A stretch of DNA of 64,000 nucleotides from Ascidia mentula. Lineage: Eukaryota > Chordata > Ascidiacea > Phlebobranchia > Ascidiidae. Positions within the stretch are counted from its first letter, which is position 1, and every line of letters begins with the position of its first letter. Made by a program: the position numbers and the translations under genes. The notes beneath the pieces are model-generated. The model had not been told where the DNA came from and did not search any database. It saw only the letters and a list, made by a program, of their open reading frames with translations. Positions 51,601 to 64,000 of this stretch are shown here, piece after piece. Where the stretch lies: the NCBI GenBank assembly GCA_947561715.1, contig OX387200.1:17238501-17302500 (forward strand), read 5' to 3'.

Positions 51601-54600
51601 AATCAATTACAACATGTTGCGATTTCTACACGAATATTGAAAAATCCCAAGTTGGTTAAAGTATAATATAGCGGCTCTGTTATGCGAGTTTCAACATTGG
51701 GCGGCAGTCTGAGCCAGGACGTCCTAATTCAACAGACTTATCGCGCTGAAAAAATATTTGCCGATGCCACAAATTGAAACAATGCGCCGGTTGGGTCCCG
51801 TTCGCTTGCCCGACCCCAGCGGCCACATTGATTTAAGAAAGAGGCCTTTATATGATTTAGTGCAATAACCCCCACGAATAAGCATGTGATCCGATACGAT
51901 CGATATGAAGGCATAAGCGGAGCGGTGAATTTACTCCTCCCCGAAAGAGTTTCTCTTTTTTACCAATGAACCTGACTGACGGGAACACGGGGGATAAATC
52001 CTAAAAACATTTCGCATTGGACTTCTAATTCCAACTATACATATTCAAATTTTGTGTATCGAACCAAATTAAATTTGATTTGTGTAAAATTTGATCTTAA
52101 AAAAACAAGGAAGTACTTAAACGTGAGTAGATAAAGGATATCGGAGGTGTGAAAGGCGTTAACCATGGTCTGTGAATGGATATTACCTGATTCAGGCTAC
52201 ACCATATTGAAAACGATATAAGATTATTGTTGACTTTTGGTCTGGGTATATTCGGTCGATTATTGTGTGAGAATCTGGTCGAAAATATCCCTCTCTCAGA
52301 TGTCTGAATCTAAGACGAGAATATTTGCGGGTCGAATGAAGAATCCCGGATTTCAGCACTCCCGTTGGAACTTGTTTGTACAACGTCCATTTGAAGGCGT
52401 CCCGTCGTTCCCGCACCACCAGTCACCACAGTTGCGTTTGTCCCAGTGAACCTCCCACAGCTCGTTGCCACTAACCGGTCGCGAGCTGATTCAGTTGCGC
52501 ACCCAACGCTTCCCCGCGAAGCCCCAGAAACAACAATACCCAGCTCGCGCTATCGGTCGTCCTTTGTGGCGCTGCCAAGTTTTATCTATGAGGTGTTGCT
52601 TCTGTCGCGGTGAGGAAACGTCCGAATCTCCCGCTGGTTTATATGTGCTGTGTGCGAAGGTGTTTCAGACGAAATGACCAAGTTTCTATTCCTTTTTTGA
52701 CGCCCAGAGTTCTGGGTATGACTTAACACTTGTATTTAAGGAGTCGCCTTTGACGCCTCGCTTTGCACAGCAGGTCGATTTTCACAGTGGATAAATAATC
52801 ACATTGCTTACGTTCACATCCAGTGAATACAAGACAAACAAAATTCTTGTTTCGTGTTTTTAATCAATGTTTCTGCATCAACTGTCCTTTCTGAGCATAT
52901 AAGTCTTATATTTAAAAAATAATCGTGTACAACGTGGCAGTCCAAGGGTTTACAGGTGTTTTCCAAGGGGCAGTTTTTGCAATGAATCCCAGTCACAAGT
53001 GAAGAAATCAGATCCCAATTTTAGCGCTGCAAAATATGGTACGTGAATTGCTTTTGAGAAAAAAAGCCAGATTAATACGCAAAGGACATTCCGATATTGT
53101 CGTGAAGTATGTTGTCTTGCAAACAGCATACACACTGAAACAGCGCCAGGACTGGAGCAGTACCGAAAACTGTATCGGGTGATAATCGCGGAGCCCTTCC
53201 TTCGACGATCCCACGAAGGCAAACCTGCTTGGACAAACAAGCTCCGCTTCCGCCGTGTTATCTCGACGTGCGACAAAGCGGACAGGTTAATGCGCCCGCA
53301 AAGTTTTCCAAGTTTTACATAGACTTCGGCATATCGTAGTTTGTTGAATGACGCCGTGCATAATTTGAACCTGATGAGTATGACTGGGCCAGCACAGGCG
53401 CTTTCTATGAGTTTCCAGTCATTTGTTGCTAAAACCATTGAAACAATGTGCATCGGATTTGCTTGAAGGAATGCCAAACATTTGACTGCTAAATTTATAC
53501 ACAAGAACCATCGCTTAACTGGTTATAATTGCGGCTTTTTAATGCGAGTTGCCTTCTACAGATCGGTTGTTTTAGATAGTTGCAAAAAGTGCTGTATCCG
53601 TAGAGCACACTGTGTCATTAATCATGCCAAATATATACGACACAGCATAAACCACGCATATCTCCAATCCCTGAACAGGTGTGGATAGGTTGTGTGCTAA
53701 AGCGAACTTTGCCGTTCGCAAGTGTTTGGATAAATTGCTGGCAAAATGGGACCTTTAAGCAAGCAACCGCGTATTTCTGTGACGACCGCGCAGCGCAACT
53801 GTGTATTTGGTGAACGCCTTTGTAACAACACTGTAACAGTGACGGGTCGGGAACTGCATCCGTTGTGACAACAGGTACCCGGGGGCATGTGTGTTTAAAC
53901 GATGACGTAAGCCCGAATAAGAATACTTCCTGACTTTGTGAAGGATTATTTCATAAAGCTGTTGCTGCATAGCTATTTTTGCCTTGGCTATATAAAGTCG
54001 GATTTTTTTACACATTTGCTTGTGCGGATGTTTTTCTGTGCTGAACTAATGACATGAGTATTTTTTCTCAACTACATCATATTTTTATCAATTTGACATT
54101 TTTACGCTCGAAATAACTTGTCCTGCATTCTCTTCAATACAAACACAAAAAATACACACCACATTTTCAAGATCAAATCTTTTACTACGGTGTTTATCCT
54201 GTTTCGCGATGGATAGGTAAAGTACGTATCGACGAACGGCGCGAGAAACAAACGAGTTCATCGCAAACGAGAAACTACGCAACGTGTGTGTTTGTGACTA
54301 AAAGCAATAGGCGACGTTAGGAATGCAGGCGGAATGGTGAACACTCTAACCTGTACAAGTACATTGACGGGAAATCATCCGCAAAAACTTCACGATCAAA
54401 GATAAATTTGTATACAGAGACACCCCAAAGAAGGTGCTTCCCCGTGGGGTTTCGCTCACATGTCAATGAAGTGTTAATTGCGCTCCATTCCAATGTGCGA
54501 TACATAATGTTGACTGTTCCTTTTAAGTCGAGCAAAGTGGATTTACACACTGGTCTCGAGAGCGCATCAACGAGGCATTCTCGAGTGCGTATCAAAGCGT

Positions 54601-54920
54601 TAGCCCGCTTCTAATGTCGACTCGCGACTCGTATCAAATTCACACACTCGACCATGTTGACAGGATGACCGCTCACTGAACAGCACACGGCAGCTTGTCG
54701 TACGTTGTGTGTCTCTGCGCGTAAAACCTGGGATTGCGGCGTGCAGACGCGGGATTGACATTCGGAACAATAAGTCTTTAAATATGATTGTGTTGGATCG
54801 CGGTTTTGCCCGGATGACAGCCGAGTGAGCACGAATCGAAATCAGTGTTTGCTTTTGCGGCGGAACTGGCTGATAGCAGGTCGCACAATTGGCAAACGAA
54901 CGGCATTGGTCGGCGCGCAG
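45662..54920. other. 9-kb gene-poor interval downstream of Nkx2-1
   Basis: No gene with domain support. Parts (about 46.7-48.2, 50.3-50.6 and 52.4-53.9 kb) are visibly more GC-rich than the left half of the window, so long frames open by chance on both strands. The longest ATG frame is on the minus strand at 52950-53453 (167 codons), without a recognised domain. Candidate promoter-like motifs such as the CRE TGACGTCA at 49756-49763 are present but isolated. The interval may hold regulatory DNA for Nkx2-1. Confidence 0.45.
52950..53453 (-). CDS. Uninterrupted 167-codon ATG frame, unknown
   Basis: Begins MHIVSMVLATNDWKLIES and ends LQKLPLGKHL. It contains one moderately hydrophobic stretch (CVLIWLFFSKAIHVPYFAAL). 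I recognise no family and see no linked exons. It may be a chance frame in relatively GC-rich DNA. Confidence 0.15.
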   Translation of the reverse strand: MHIVSMVLATNDWKLIESACAGPVILIRFKLCTASFNKLRYAEVYVKLGKLCGRINLSALSHVEITRRKRSLFVQAGLPSWDRRRKGSAIITRYSFRYCSSPGAVSVCMLFARQHTSRQYRNVLCVLIWLFFSKAIHVPYFAALKLGSDFFTCDWDSLQKLPLGKHL

Positions 54921-57900
54921 TCAGCGATACACACCGTAGAGCAGCGAAGAGTCGTTGAGCATTGCGTTGCCGATAGCCAAGTGGTGGTGGCCATGGTGCT
55001 GTACTTGCTGATACGCATCCACTGTGTTAAGAGTGGTCACATTCACGTTCATGAGGTCCTGGTGCTGACCTGTTGCACTGACCCCGGTCATGTAGTGACT
55101 GTGGGGTACCGCATTCGAGCCTTCGCTACCCGTTGCTGTGCCTTCCTCTATTTTGACGGAGGTCGAGTATTGGCTCATTGCCACCTCTCCACCGTTCGCC
55201 ATTCCACCTTCCGAAATATTCGATGGTTGAGCGACTGGGGTGAGCGCCATATGCATGCCTGGTGACTCCTCGACCCCGTGGTCGCTGCTCACTGACACGT
55301 CGGACATGATGGCATGCCGTCCGGGCGAGTGTTCGCCGTTCTGTTGTCCAGGCTGAACGATCCCGTGTACCATGTGATGAGCGGAGCCATCGCCGCTTTC
55401 AACGATCGAAGTCACGACTTGAACTTGACCAGCGTTTCCGGTTCCGGCAACAGCCACTGGCGAATATGTTTGTTGAGGTGTGTGTGCGCCGCTAACCATC
55501 GCCTGCTTCTGCTGCTGGTGCGCAATCTCGCTGCTGTGGTGATTTTGGTTGTTAGTATTCTGAAACAAAAATACTAATGTAAATTTAAGGTCGACAAATT
55601 TTTGTTCCCAAGATGCCGAGTGTCCGCTATGACTGACAAAATGTTTTATCTCGCACAATTACGGGATTCTGTATTAAATAGTTAGACACACTAACAGCCT
55701 TCATGCAACATCCGGCTTTCCACACAACTTTACATGGGACCCAACATTCACCTGAGAACCTTGTTGTTGCTGCTGTTGCTGCGTAGCGACGGTCACTGCG
55801 TCCACTTGGGCTTGCTTGTCCTTGAGCGATCGCTTGTTCTTGTAGCGGTGGTTCTGAAACCATATTTTTACTTGGGTCGGCGTGAGATGGATCATCTGGG
55901 CCAGATGCTCGCGCTCGGGGGCCGACAAGTACTTCTGCTGTTTGAACCGACGCTCCAGCTCGAACACCTGCGCGGTTGCGAGACAAAGTTTAGCTTGCGG
56001 TCGATCGCTTGTTGTCCCCATCGACGGGTAAATTGACTTTGAAAAAAATCTATCTAATATTCTTACGATTTTTTTTCCAATAACCCAGACACGATTATGT
56101 TTTAGTCATTATTTAAAATCAAAGTTACGATGTATTTTTACCATAAGGATCACCATTTAAAATTCAACAGTCATTGCAACAGTTCTTTTTAAATCTTGCG
56201 ACTTTTTAAGGGCACGGCCTTTGGGTTCACGGTTTTTAATTCTCAGGTTAAACATAAGAAGCGTTTCAAAAAAAATGAATTCCGGGAACTAAGAATTTTC
56301 TTAAGTTTCTCGAACTCAGGTTTGCAAGGCTGTCAAACGCTTTACCACAATCGCACATTTTGTAATATTTCTCCGCACCTGTGCCTGTGAAAACAGCACC
56401 CTCCTTTTCCGCCGTTGTGAGGCTGGTAATAAAGTTTTGTGCATTCCGTCCATCCCTGTTCCCGACATCATGTTCACCCCCCCGTAACTGTTCATCCCCA
56501 TTCCTGCCGATGGGTTGAGATAACGGGACACTGCAAAGAAATGAAAGGTTTGTTGGATTGTTATAACAATAAGTTATTGCCGGGTCGTATCTGTGCACAA
56601 AATGGCGAATATGGGTGTTTGCAAACACAATAAACGCATATTGGACGTTCGGTAGTATTTTTTGGTATCAGCTAAATTCTTGAAATGATTTTAATATCCA
56701 TTTTTTGCTTTTAGTGTTCAACGTTTTTAGCAAAAATTAATTATATTCAACTTGCGAATTTTTACATGACATTCTCCGTGGAACATCCTCGGATTTATAC
56801 GGATTTGTGCTACACGCGAACCCAGGTCGATGTATGTTTTTTCGCAGCATGGCTCGCGCGCGTATTATCCGTTTATCGATGCAAATCTGCCACCCGGGAT
56901 ATAACCTGTTCGTCTAATGCGCCAAATGCGTATTGCTTTGTCACGATTTTCGCGCCAATCTATGGCGTTCGATAAATATCTACAATCGAACGCGCAATTC
57001 GCAAACTAATTCCATTGGATCCACGCGCCCCGTTTAAATATTACTTCGCCCTGACGTCTATATTTGCTGTTAATGTGGTTTAAACACCAAGGTAAACTTG
57101 TTTCTTTAATAACTCCATTTAGAAAGGGAAATTTCTTGGCGAACCCATCTTGAAAAAAATCTGTTTGACCCCTGATGAACAACAAAAAGCGTAAAACATA
57201 GAATTACCCCCAAACATTATGTTCCACGACCCCAAATGGGGTCCGTAGCAACCCCTGGTTGAAACACTTTAAAGGTGTAAGACTAAGCTAATCGAAATAT
57301 GACAGGGAAGTACAGGTAAGTTTAAAAGACAAAAGATAAACAAAAAAGTAACATTCACTACTTGTATGATATGGAGATAGCTCGTATGCATTTCTTTACA
57401 TTGAACACTGTCGGCGATTTTAACGGTTCATTTGCCACAACCCCAGATTTGTGATTCAGATGGAAGGTGGGCAAGAACGATAAGATACGATTTGCAAACG
57501 CAGCTGCACCTAATTAAATAAAGAACGATTCGCGTTGGCGCGTGGCGTATCATTCTGGAATCAACGCTACTCAATCTCGTTCTTAGTGAAGTGAGCCGGA
57601 AAAAGCCGATCACCGCAACGCAACGCTAATCGCAATATATGGACATCTTCATGAGCATTGGTCGCGTTTCGATGCGCAACCGATTACGCCAGATTGTTGT
57701 TTCAGCGCACGCGAAATCCTTCACCGCAATTGTGGGATTTTCCAACGAGACACAACCCATCCTGGGTGGACGCCGTTAACTTTTGTTGGGCGTTCGTTGT
57801 TGTATCGTAAGTTGTCGGTTGCCTGGTAACTGGATGCGGCTGCAACTTACACGTGGGTGGAAAAATACAAAATGGCTGCCTTGATAAAACGCATCTAACG

Positions 57901-60738
57901 GTGCCAAATGAATAAGCGATATTCCGTTTTTTTAGAATAACAACCACTAAAAATCTCGGTTTCTAAACTTATATTAAATGCATTTCCAACAAAGGCTTTT
58001 TGGCAAAAAATATATGTTCTTAGTGGTATTTGTTATCGCTTAACTCTCTTCCTTATCCAGTAACCGCTGTGAGAACGTGTTTGCCAAAAATGTTTAAACT
58101 CGCCCACGTAAGCAAAGTTCCGAAATCAAGTCTAACTACAAGCCTAATTTCAATGGGCGTTTTCGCATTGATACTGATTCACGCGGAACGTTTATCGTCT
58201 GCATTAAGGTTATTGAACTCTGTGCTGTTATTTCCGAAGTGTGCCAAGAGCAAATTAATGGGTGTGCGGAAAGTACACGTCCAATGTATTTAATTCAGAG
58301 ATTGAAAACCGCTAGTTTTTGTGATTTAAAATGACAACGAGGGGCGGTAAACAACATTTGAGGCAGTGCCCCTGGGAATTTAGCAAAGAGAAACTGCGAA
58401 TTTAATCCACTAACATTATTATTTCTATTAATTTTTTTAAGAATACGAAATCGCTATATCTGCAGTGTTGCAGATATAGGGTAACATGTATTCCATTCGT
58501 TTCCACGAGTTGTGGTATTTCGTTGAATTATTGGGAGAACAGGTGTGTCAGCTCGACCACTGTATTACTATATCAACTTACTTGTGCATTTGATAATATA
58601 GGATCCGTCGGTTATTTTTGCGTTGTGCAAAAGGATTTTCAATCTATTTTCAACGGGCGGTACGCGCTATGTTTGACTATAAGCCCCGAATCGGCAGTAA
58701 TGCAAAGCACGCTCAGTCTAATCCAGCACCCTTGATCATGGGGCCATTGCGGCAGTTTCAAGTCGCCCATCCAGGGACTTCTTCAAAGGTCGCTTGTATG
58801 CAAGTGCACTTCTGCTGCGCTTATCGCAGAGATTCCTTCCCATTCAATCGGAAGCACCGACGTCTGAGTGGTCTCCAAGCTTGTGGACACAACACTATTG
58901 CATTGGCTTAATATTAGAATTATGAGCGCGGGCCCTTTACGTATCGAGGTGTTCTTATCTCGTCATCGGCGGCCTTCTATTAGCAGGCTCCAGGTCCTCG
59001 GCCGGCACAGCCAAGCGCACTACGGGCACTACTTTAACGGCGAATTGCTCTCAGCCCGTGTTACGAAGCGCACTTTAAGATTGCTTGAGATGATGGGCAA
59101 GAGCACCATCATCCCAATGTTTGGTATATGAGACCTCGCGTACCGTCATAGCGATTAGTAGTGGCCCAATGGGCAATAGCAAAGACAGCGTTAATTTATG
59201 CCGCCCTCAAAGAATAATTGCTAGATTTCAACCCCGAACAAATGAGCGAAACGCAGGCAAGAGGGCAAATGCTCACGCAGGTTCTGCACAGCAAAGATTC
59301 GAACACGAGTTGTCGCCTTTTCAAATGAAGTTGATTTTTGGTAAAGAATACTGAATTTTTCGCATACTTGACGGGCGATTAATTCAGTTGAAATAAGATT
59401 TAGAGAAGCAATCGATTCGTCAAACTTAGCGCTACAGAGTCATATAGAAGCGCTATACCTTGACCACAGCATGCGAAAATCAAAATGGCGACCGATTGAA
59501 ACACGAAGCGGAAAGCCCATAACAACCATCGCCTGACCGATAAAGCTTGTCAATATTTCTTTTTGTGAGTTTGTGGCTATTCCGGACATAAATAATCAAA
59601 AACGCGTTATGGTGCAACCAGGTTTGGCACTTGTTTGACTTGGAGGAGACAAACGGAAAATATATATTGTCCGATTAAATATTTGGTTGTGATGTCTGTC
59701 AAATACAACGGTACGCTGAGATAATGACGCGGAAAATCTTACAATGTGACAAGAAACTATGCAATTATTGTAATGTATTAATTTATTCATAATTAGCAGA
59801 ATTTTTAGGAATGCAATGGTTTTCTAATGTGTTTTTAGGCAAACCGTTTTACAATTGCATTTTCTATAGATGCTCTAGAGTGCGACGTTATTTTAAATTA
59901 TTGAATAAATCTCACACGTTCACCATATTTTACATATTTGTTATCTACTCAAAATAGACAAACGTGACAAGAGGTTTATATAGTTTTTAAGTTAACTTTC
60001 AAACCTTCAAAGACATTTAAAACACTTTTGCTCGGTTTCAGATTGAACCATCACCCCAATTAATATAAATTTGGAGTAGTTTTTACACAAACTTTTTAGA
60101 ACTGTTAACGCTAAAATCTCAAAAAAGTTCAACTCACTTGAAACGGTTCCAAACCGCGGGTCTGGGTTTGCCGGCGCACCGTACCAACCCGCCGCCTGCA
60201 CGTTGTTGTACGACGGCAAGTCGGCGCCGTTGCAGTAACCTGTTGACGATCCAGAGCCCGGCATCGTGTGGAAAGTTGCCTGAGGCGCCGGGGCCATGGG
60301 GTGAAGATTGTACCCAGTGTTCATACCAGCTGCCACCGCCGCTGCTGTTGGTACGCTCTGATAAGGCACGCTTGCGGTCGGAATTTGCTGATGGTGATGC
60401 ACGCTGTGGTGTGGCGGTGTACCCATCGACATGGGCTGACGGTAGAGCGACGACATGGGCGGAGAGGTCGACCCTGCACTTAGGGAGCCGCCGAGGTTTG
60501 GTACGTGTAGGCCGCTGGACGCTGCGACCGTGTGTCCAGGATCCATAGACACGCTGTACGGGTCGTGAATTTCCCGCCGTCCAGCTATTGATGCTGTTCC
60601 TACTGAAGGTGGTGGGAGATTGATGCTTTCGTCTACCGTATGAGCACCGTGCTGTTGACCGTAGGGTTCGTCGAGCGGGCTGAGGATGTCTGTTACTGAA
60701 AATGGCGTTGTGGTCGTTTGCTTGGGACTCAAGGACAT
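54921..60738 (-). CDS. Nkx2-1: Nkx2-1/TTF-1 homeobox transcription factor, 4 exons
   Basis: Exons 60738-60138, 56530-56379, 55967-55752 and 55559-54921 give 535 aa. The protein starts [20 protein letters not shown]; the PFSVTDILS part is the TN repressor motif (about residues 11-22). A linker with [11 protein letters not shown] matches vertebrate Nkx2-1. The homeodomain (about 240-299) begins [12 protein letters not shown] and carries the NK2 hallmark Tyr at position 54 and Gln50 in WFQNHRYK. Position 56 is Asn where vertebrates have Met. An intron splits the homeodomain after residue 12. The C-terminal part is Gln/His/Ser-rich, and I see no clear NK2-specific domain. In ascidians this factor acts in endoderm and ventral sensory-vesicle/pharyngeal development. 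The ATG is preceded by an upstream open frame lacking an earlier ATG. Confidence 0.96.
56531..60137 (-). other. Large first intron of Nkx2-1
   Basis: 3.6 kb, far longer than other introns in the window (mostly under 300 bases). It contains a 26-bp perfect inverted repeat at 58454-58479 and several GC-richer tracts. No nested gene is convincing. Given its size and position it is a likely home for enhancers. Confidence 0.5.
58454..58479. repeat. 26-bp perfect inverted repeat in Nkx2-1 intron 1
   Basis: Two 11-base arms, CTATATCTGCA and its exact complement, are separated by GTGT. It can form a small hairpin or serve as a site for a dimeric factor. Confidence 0.9.
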
Positions 60739-63700
60739 TTCCCTCACGCGCGACAAGCTCGCTCTGGCAAATCGTTAACTACACTGCGCAGCGCCAAGTC
60801 AGGTATTACGTCTTATGCTTGAACAAATATTGGCGGCCAAAACTGCGTCCTTCAGAGCCTCTTTGACGCGGCGCGACAACCCTTAAGTTCTGCAACAAAC
60901 CAAAAACAAATCTCGTTAAATTTTGCCGCTGTGCTAAATTCTTTCTACTGCTATAAACTCCTGCTTAAACCTGACCCTTTCGTTGTTAAAATTTTTAGGT
61001 GATTCCAGAGGAACGCGCGCGTTGGCATTGTTATTTCGGAAAGGCGAAGCTGTGCACTGGCGGACCGAGAGCCGACGGGGCGTCACGCCGAAAAAGGGAG
61101 GCGAACGAGCTGTGTGGCCGACTCAGGTACGCGATCGACAAAAGAGAGGAAAAATAATTCGGCCGCCCGCGCTCGTGACGTCATCATTCTGACGGCGGAA
61201 GGTCTGACGCTGACGCTGAAAGCGATTGGCGCGTAATTAGTTGTAGCAAACCAGATTGCAAACAAACAAGTCGACGATGAAAGACATCCGACCCCGGTCG
61301 GAAGTGTGTTGGCTGCCCTTGAAAGAGGAAATTCTCGTTTGCTAATCGAACACTTTTATCTTCCGTCCACAGACTTGTTGGTCATTTACTTAACACATGG
61401 TGGTGATTTGGCGTAAATATAATGACGAGATTGTGTAATTTTATTGGAGAAATTTTATGAAATTTTTTAATCGTTTTTGAACAAACTTAAACTTTGTTTA
61501 ATTTTGTTTACAACTCGCCACTCGGACATTTTTGTAGTTTACGTAACTCACTGTTGTCATTGTTAACATTTGTTTTTTATGACCGTCACACAATATTGTC
61601 CTCTGATGAATTCACGCATGCGGTAGGATTTTGCTGGTAGTGATGAACGTTGTAGTGCAGCAGTTTGTCCGTAGACATTGTATCACAATTAGGGCATTCC
61701 GATGTTACTCCGTTTGCTAAATAAAAAAAACATTAAAATGAGTTGTAAATATACTAAACTTTTTGGGCAAATGTTCGAACGAAATTTATGATAATGTGTT
61801 ACACATCTTAGTTTTCTTGGTCGCTTGATCGGGCTTTTTTCTGTTGTTTTTTCGTAATTTTCATATTTATTTGTAGTAACAACTGAACAAACTACAAAAA
61901 GAAATATTATGCACTGTGCCTTTTTAAAATAATAAGTTAATATGTTTATTTCACGTGCCTAAAACAAATGGTCTGTCCGTCAATAAATTGAGAATATATT
62001 TTTTCAAATGTTTTCCTGTGAATTTAACGTTTTATCCCACATGCGGTAGATGTACTGCTATTTAGTTTTGTTGGTTTGACCTTAAATAAATTATGTTTAT
62101 TACATTGAAACGCAGCGAGGAGCGATATGTATTTTATAGCCAAGTAAGAAAAATACGTGTCACTGAAAGAATACCTCTTCGCCAACAGAATCAGAAAAAC
62201 AAATAAATGAAAATAGTATTGCACAGAAAAAGCAGCAATAAATATGTATTTGTACAGCTGTAATTTTAAGCATTTCACTCATATTCAAGTTAATATTTAA
62301 ATCCACGGGCGATTGAAACCGGCGGCTTATTCGAATAGTGGTACCGACTCGCAGCGCCATTTTGCGGACAGTCGCGATACAGTCCACAAGTAAGGACGCG
62401 CGCTTTGGAAGTAAAACACAAATTACCCTAACCCCCATCTGTCCTTGGTGATTCACTGCGAGGCTGTGTTTACGTCATCGCCGCTGTTTCCACCTTCATC
62501 GATTTTAGTTGAGTTTTTGGCGCAACTTCGGTAACGTTCGCGCCGCTGCGTTCCAAACTCAGCGCAATTTGCGGCTCGGCTTCTGCGCACCCTGGCTTCA
62601 ACGCAGGCACCCGAGGGCCCTTCACGTGCTCGAAACGCGGTCTGCAAGCGACGGACTGGCACTCAGGGACAGCTGAGCTTCCTCGTTAACGGTTTTCATA
62701 CCCGCCCGGCAAATCAGCGAGCCCCAGAATTCGTACTGGGAGCTTTTGTAGTCTCCCGAATTGCTTTGTTCGTTCGCGTGGGGGCCCCCGGAGCCGCCGA
62801 GTTGTCCGCTTCCGCGCACTGTCGCAATTATTCCCGCCAGTCGATTGCCGACTTTTCCAATAACTCCGCGCGCGTGTTTTGATTTTGCGCGCGCTGACTC
62901 CGGGGGCAACAAAACCACACGCGTATTTGAAATTGCGAGTTCCCGCGGACGAAGGAGGCATCGCTAGGGAAGACCTCATCCCGGTGTTCTCATGACTGTG
63001 TAACATGAAGTTTTGTTGCAAGCGGACATGGAAAACTTTAGTGTAGACCAAAAAATAGCCTTGGTATCAGGTCTTTTCTACAAACAAATTTTGCCGAAAT
63101 ATATGGCAAAAAATTGTCATGTGTTTGTGGTGTGCTTGCCAACATAACACATACGACCCTAAAAAGGAACCGAAACGAAGGTTTTGCCCTCAACCTTCCG
63201 CGTGCAACCTTGTTTCAACGCAAAACCCTCGTAGTGGGGCGTCAAAAAACTAACATGGCTCCGTTCTGTGTACACACACTGGCTACCGCCTCGAAAAACG
63301 TGGGACAGACAAAGCGTTGCATTGGAGGGGTACTTGCAACGAATATTCCCCTCCCTTTGGCATCAAAGTCGTAGTGATGACAGGACACGCGTCACCCTTC
63401 CATGATCGGTATTTAATCGGACAAGTTGCCCGCCCCACTGTACAGTGTCTGTTTAAATACTTGTGCCGCGCCGTTAGCGATAGTTGACGGGCCTAATCTG
63501 ACGCCGTTTGGCCAAGTGCTGGCCATTGTGGCATGCCGACGTGCAAGTGACCGTCTGGCGTCACTCATGAAGTGACTTGTTTGAATTGCACTCAACAATT
63601 TTTGCTTCACACAAAACAAAACTAAATAAACAGACTGTTTTGAACTGGAAATGGAATTTATTGATTTGTTTTGTTGAAAAAAAATCGGCATACGATTCAG

Positions 63701-64000
63701 TCACGTGATTTCTAAAACTATGCATATCTTGATGTGAGTAATGTTGAACACATATTTTTATGTTTCTTGAAATTTTTGAAAAACAGAATGAGTAAAACAC
63801 CATAATAAGAATATAAACGAAAATGTGTTGCAATGAATTAATACCTTTCCGTTGAGATATACATGTAATTAAACAGCCACCGTGTGTTTAAGCGGCATTT
63901 ACCCAAAGTTTTTTTGATTCAATGCAAGCATCTAAAAGAGTCGGCCATTTTGCCTTTAAAATATTTCCTCTACCTCATGTAAAAATTAATTTAATTTTTG
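60739..64000. promoter_or_regulatory. Upstream region of Nkx2-1
   Basis: 3.3 kb without a supported gene. The proximal 500 bp (60.8-61.25 kb) is GC-rich and includes a palindromic CRE-like TGACGTCA at 61176-61183, about 440 bases before the start codon. A second GC-rich patch lies at 62.3-63.0 kb, where frames are open on both strands but show no homology. It may be a CpG-rich distal element or the first exon of a gene beyond the window. Confidence 0.4.

Noticed and set aside
58030..59354. Nested genes in Nkx2-1 intron 1
   Set aside because: Plus-strand frames of 62-97 codons lack homology and splice partners and are explained by chance.
62453..63051. Minus-strand frames upstream of Nkx2-1
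   Set aside because: Ser/Arg/Gly-rich frames in a GC-rich patch, open on several frames at once, without domain or exon structure.

Overview
The window reads as a compact, AT-rich animal genome, most likely an ascidian of the Ciona type. Genes have many short GT-AG introns, intergenic gaps are small, and the proteins are clearly metazoan/chordate: an Nkx2-1 homeobox factor, the Hippo scaffold Salvador, a radial-spoke MORN protein, THADA and TARBP1. The species is inferred from gene content and gene architecture only. All exon models below were built by hand from splice signals and reading-frame continuity, not from transcripts.

Layout. 1-5.9 kb: no convincing gene. 5.94-12.99 kb (+): THADA in 18 exons, convergent with the single-exon C6orf120/UPF0669 gene (13.75-14.31 kb, -). 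14.3-17.8 kb: repeat-rich gap holding a non-autonomous hAT element with its target-site duplication, a 0.5-kb foldback element and a decayed coding-like block. 17.8-31.1 kb: a run of minus-strand genes made of a tiny PH-domain protein with a CaaX-like tail, a sigma-class GST, a FAM69/VLK-like secretory kinase, a second sigma-class GST, and two tandem 285-aa short-chain dehydrogenases with identical exon structure. 31.6-34.3 kb (+): SAV1, convergent with RSPH1 (35.2-37.1 kb, -). RSPH1 is divergent from TARBP1 (37.9-44.6 kb, +). 45.1-45.7 kb (-): a small basic coiled-coil gene I could not identify. 45.7-54.9 kb: a 9-kb gene-poor, comparatively GC-richer interval. 54.9-60.7 kb (-): Nkx2-1 with a 3.6-kb first intron, followed by 3.3 kb of upstream DNA.

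How the genes relate. THADA and TARBP1 are both very large helical-repeat proteins of tRNA ribose 2'-O-methylation: THADA is the Trm732 counterpart that partners FTSJ1/Trm7, and TARBP1 is the Trm3 counterpart for Gm18. Finding both within 40 kb is notable, though it may be chance. The GST and SDR pairs are local tandem duplications of detoxification/redox enzymes. The kinase gene lies between the two GST copies in the same orientation. Nkx2-1, flanked by large non-coding stretches, looks like a developmental regulator with its own cis-regulatory domain. I found no CRISPR array, prokaryotic-style operon, rRNA gene or complete tRNA gene.
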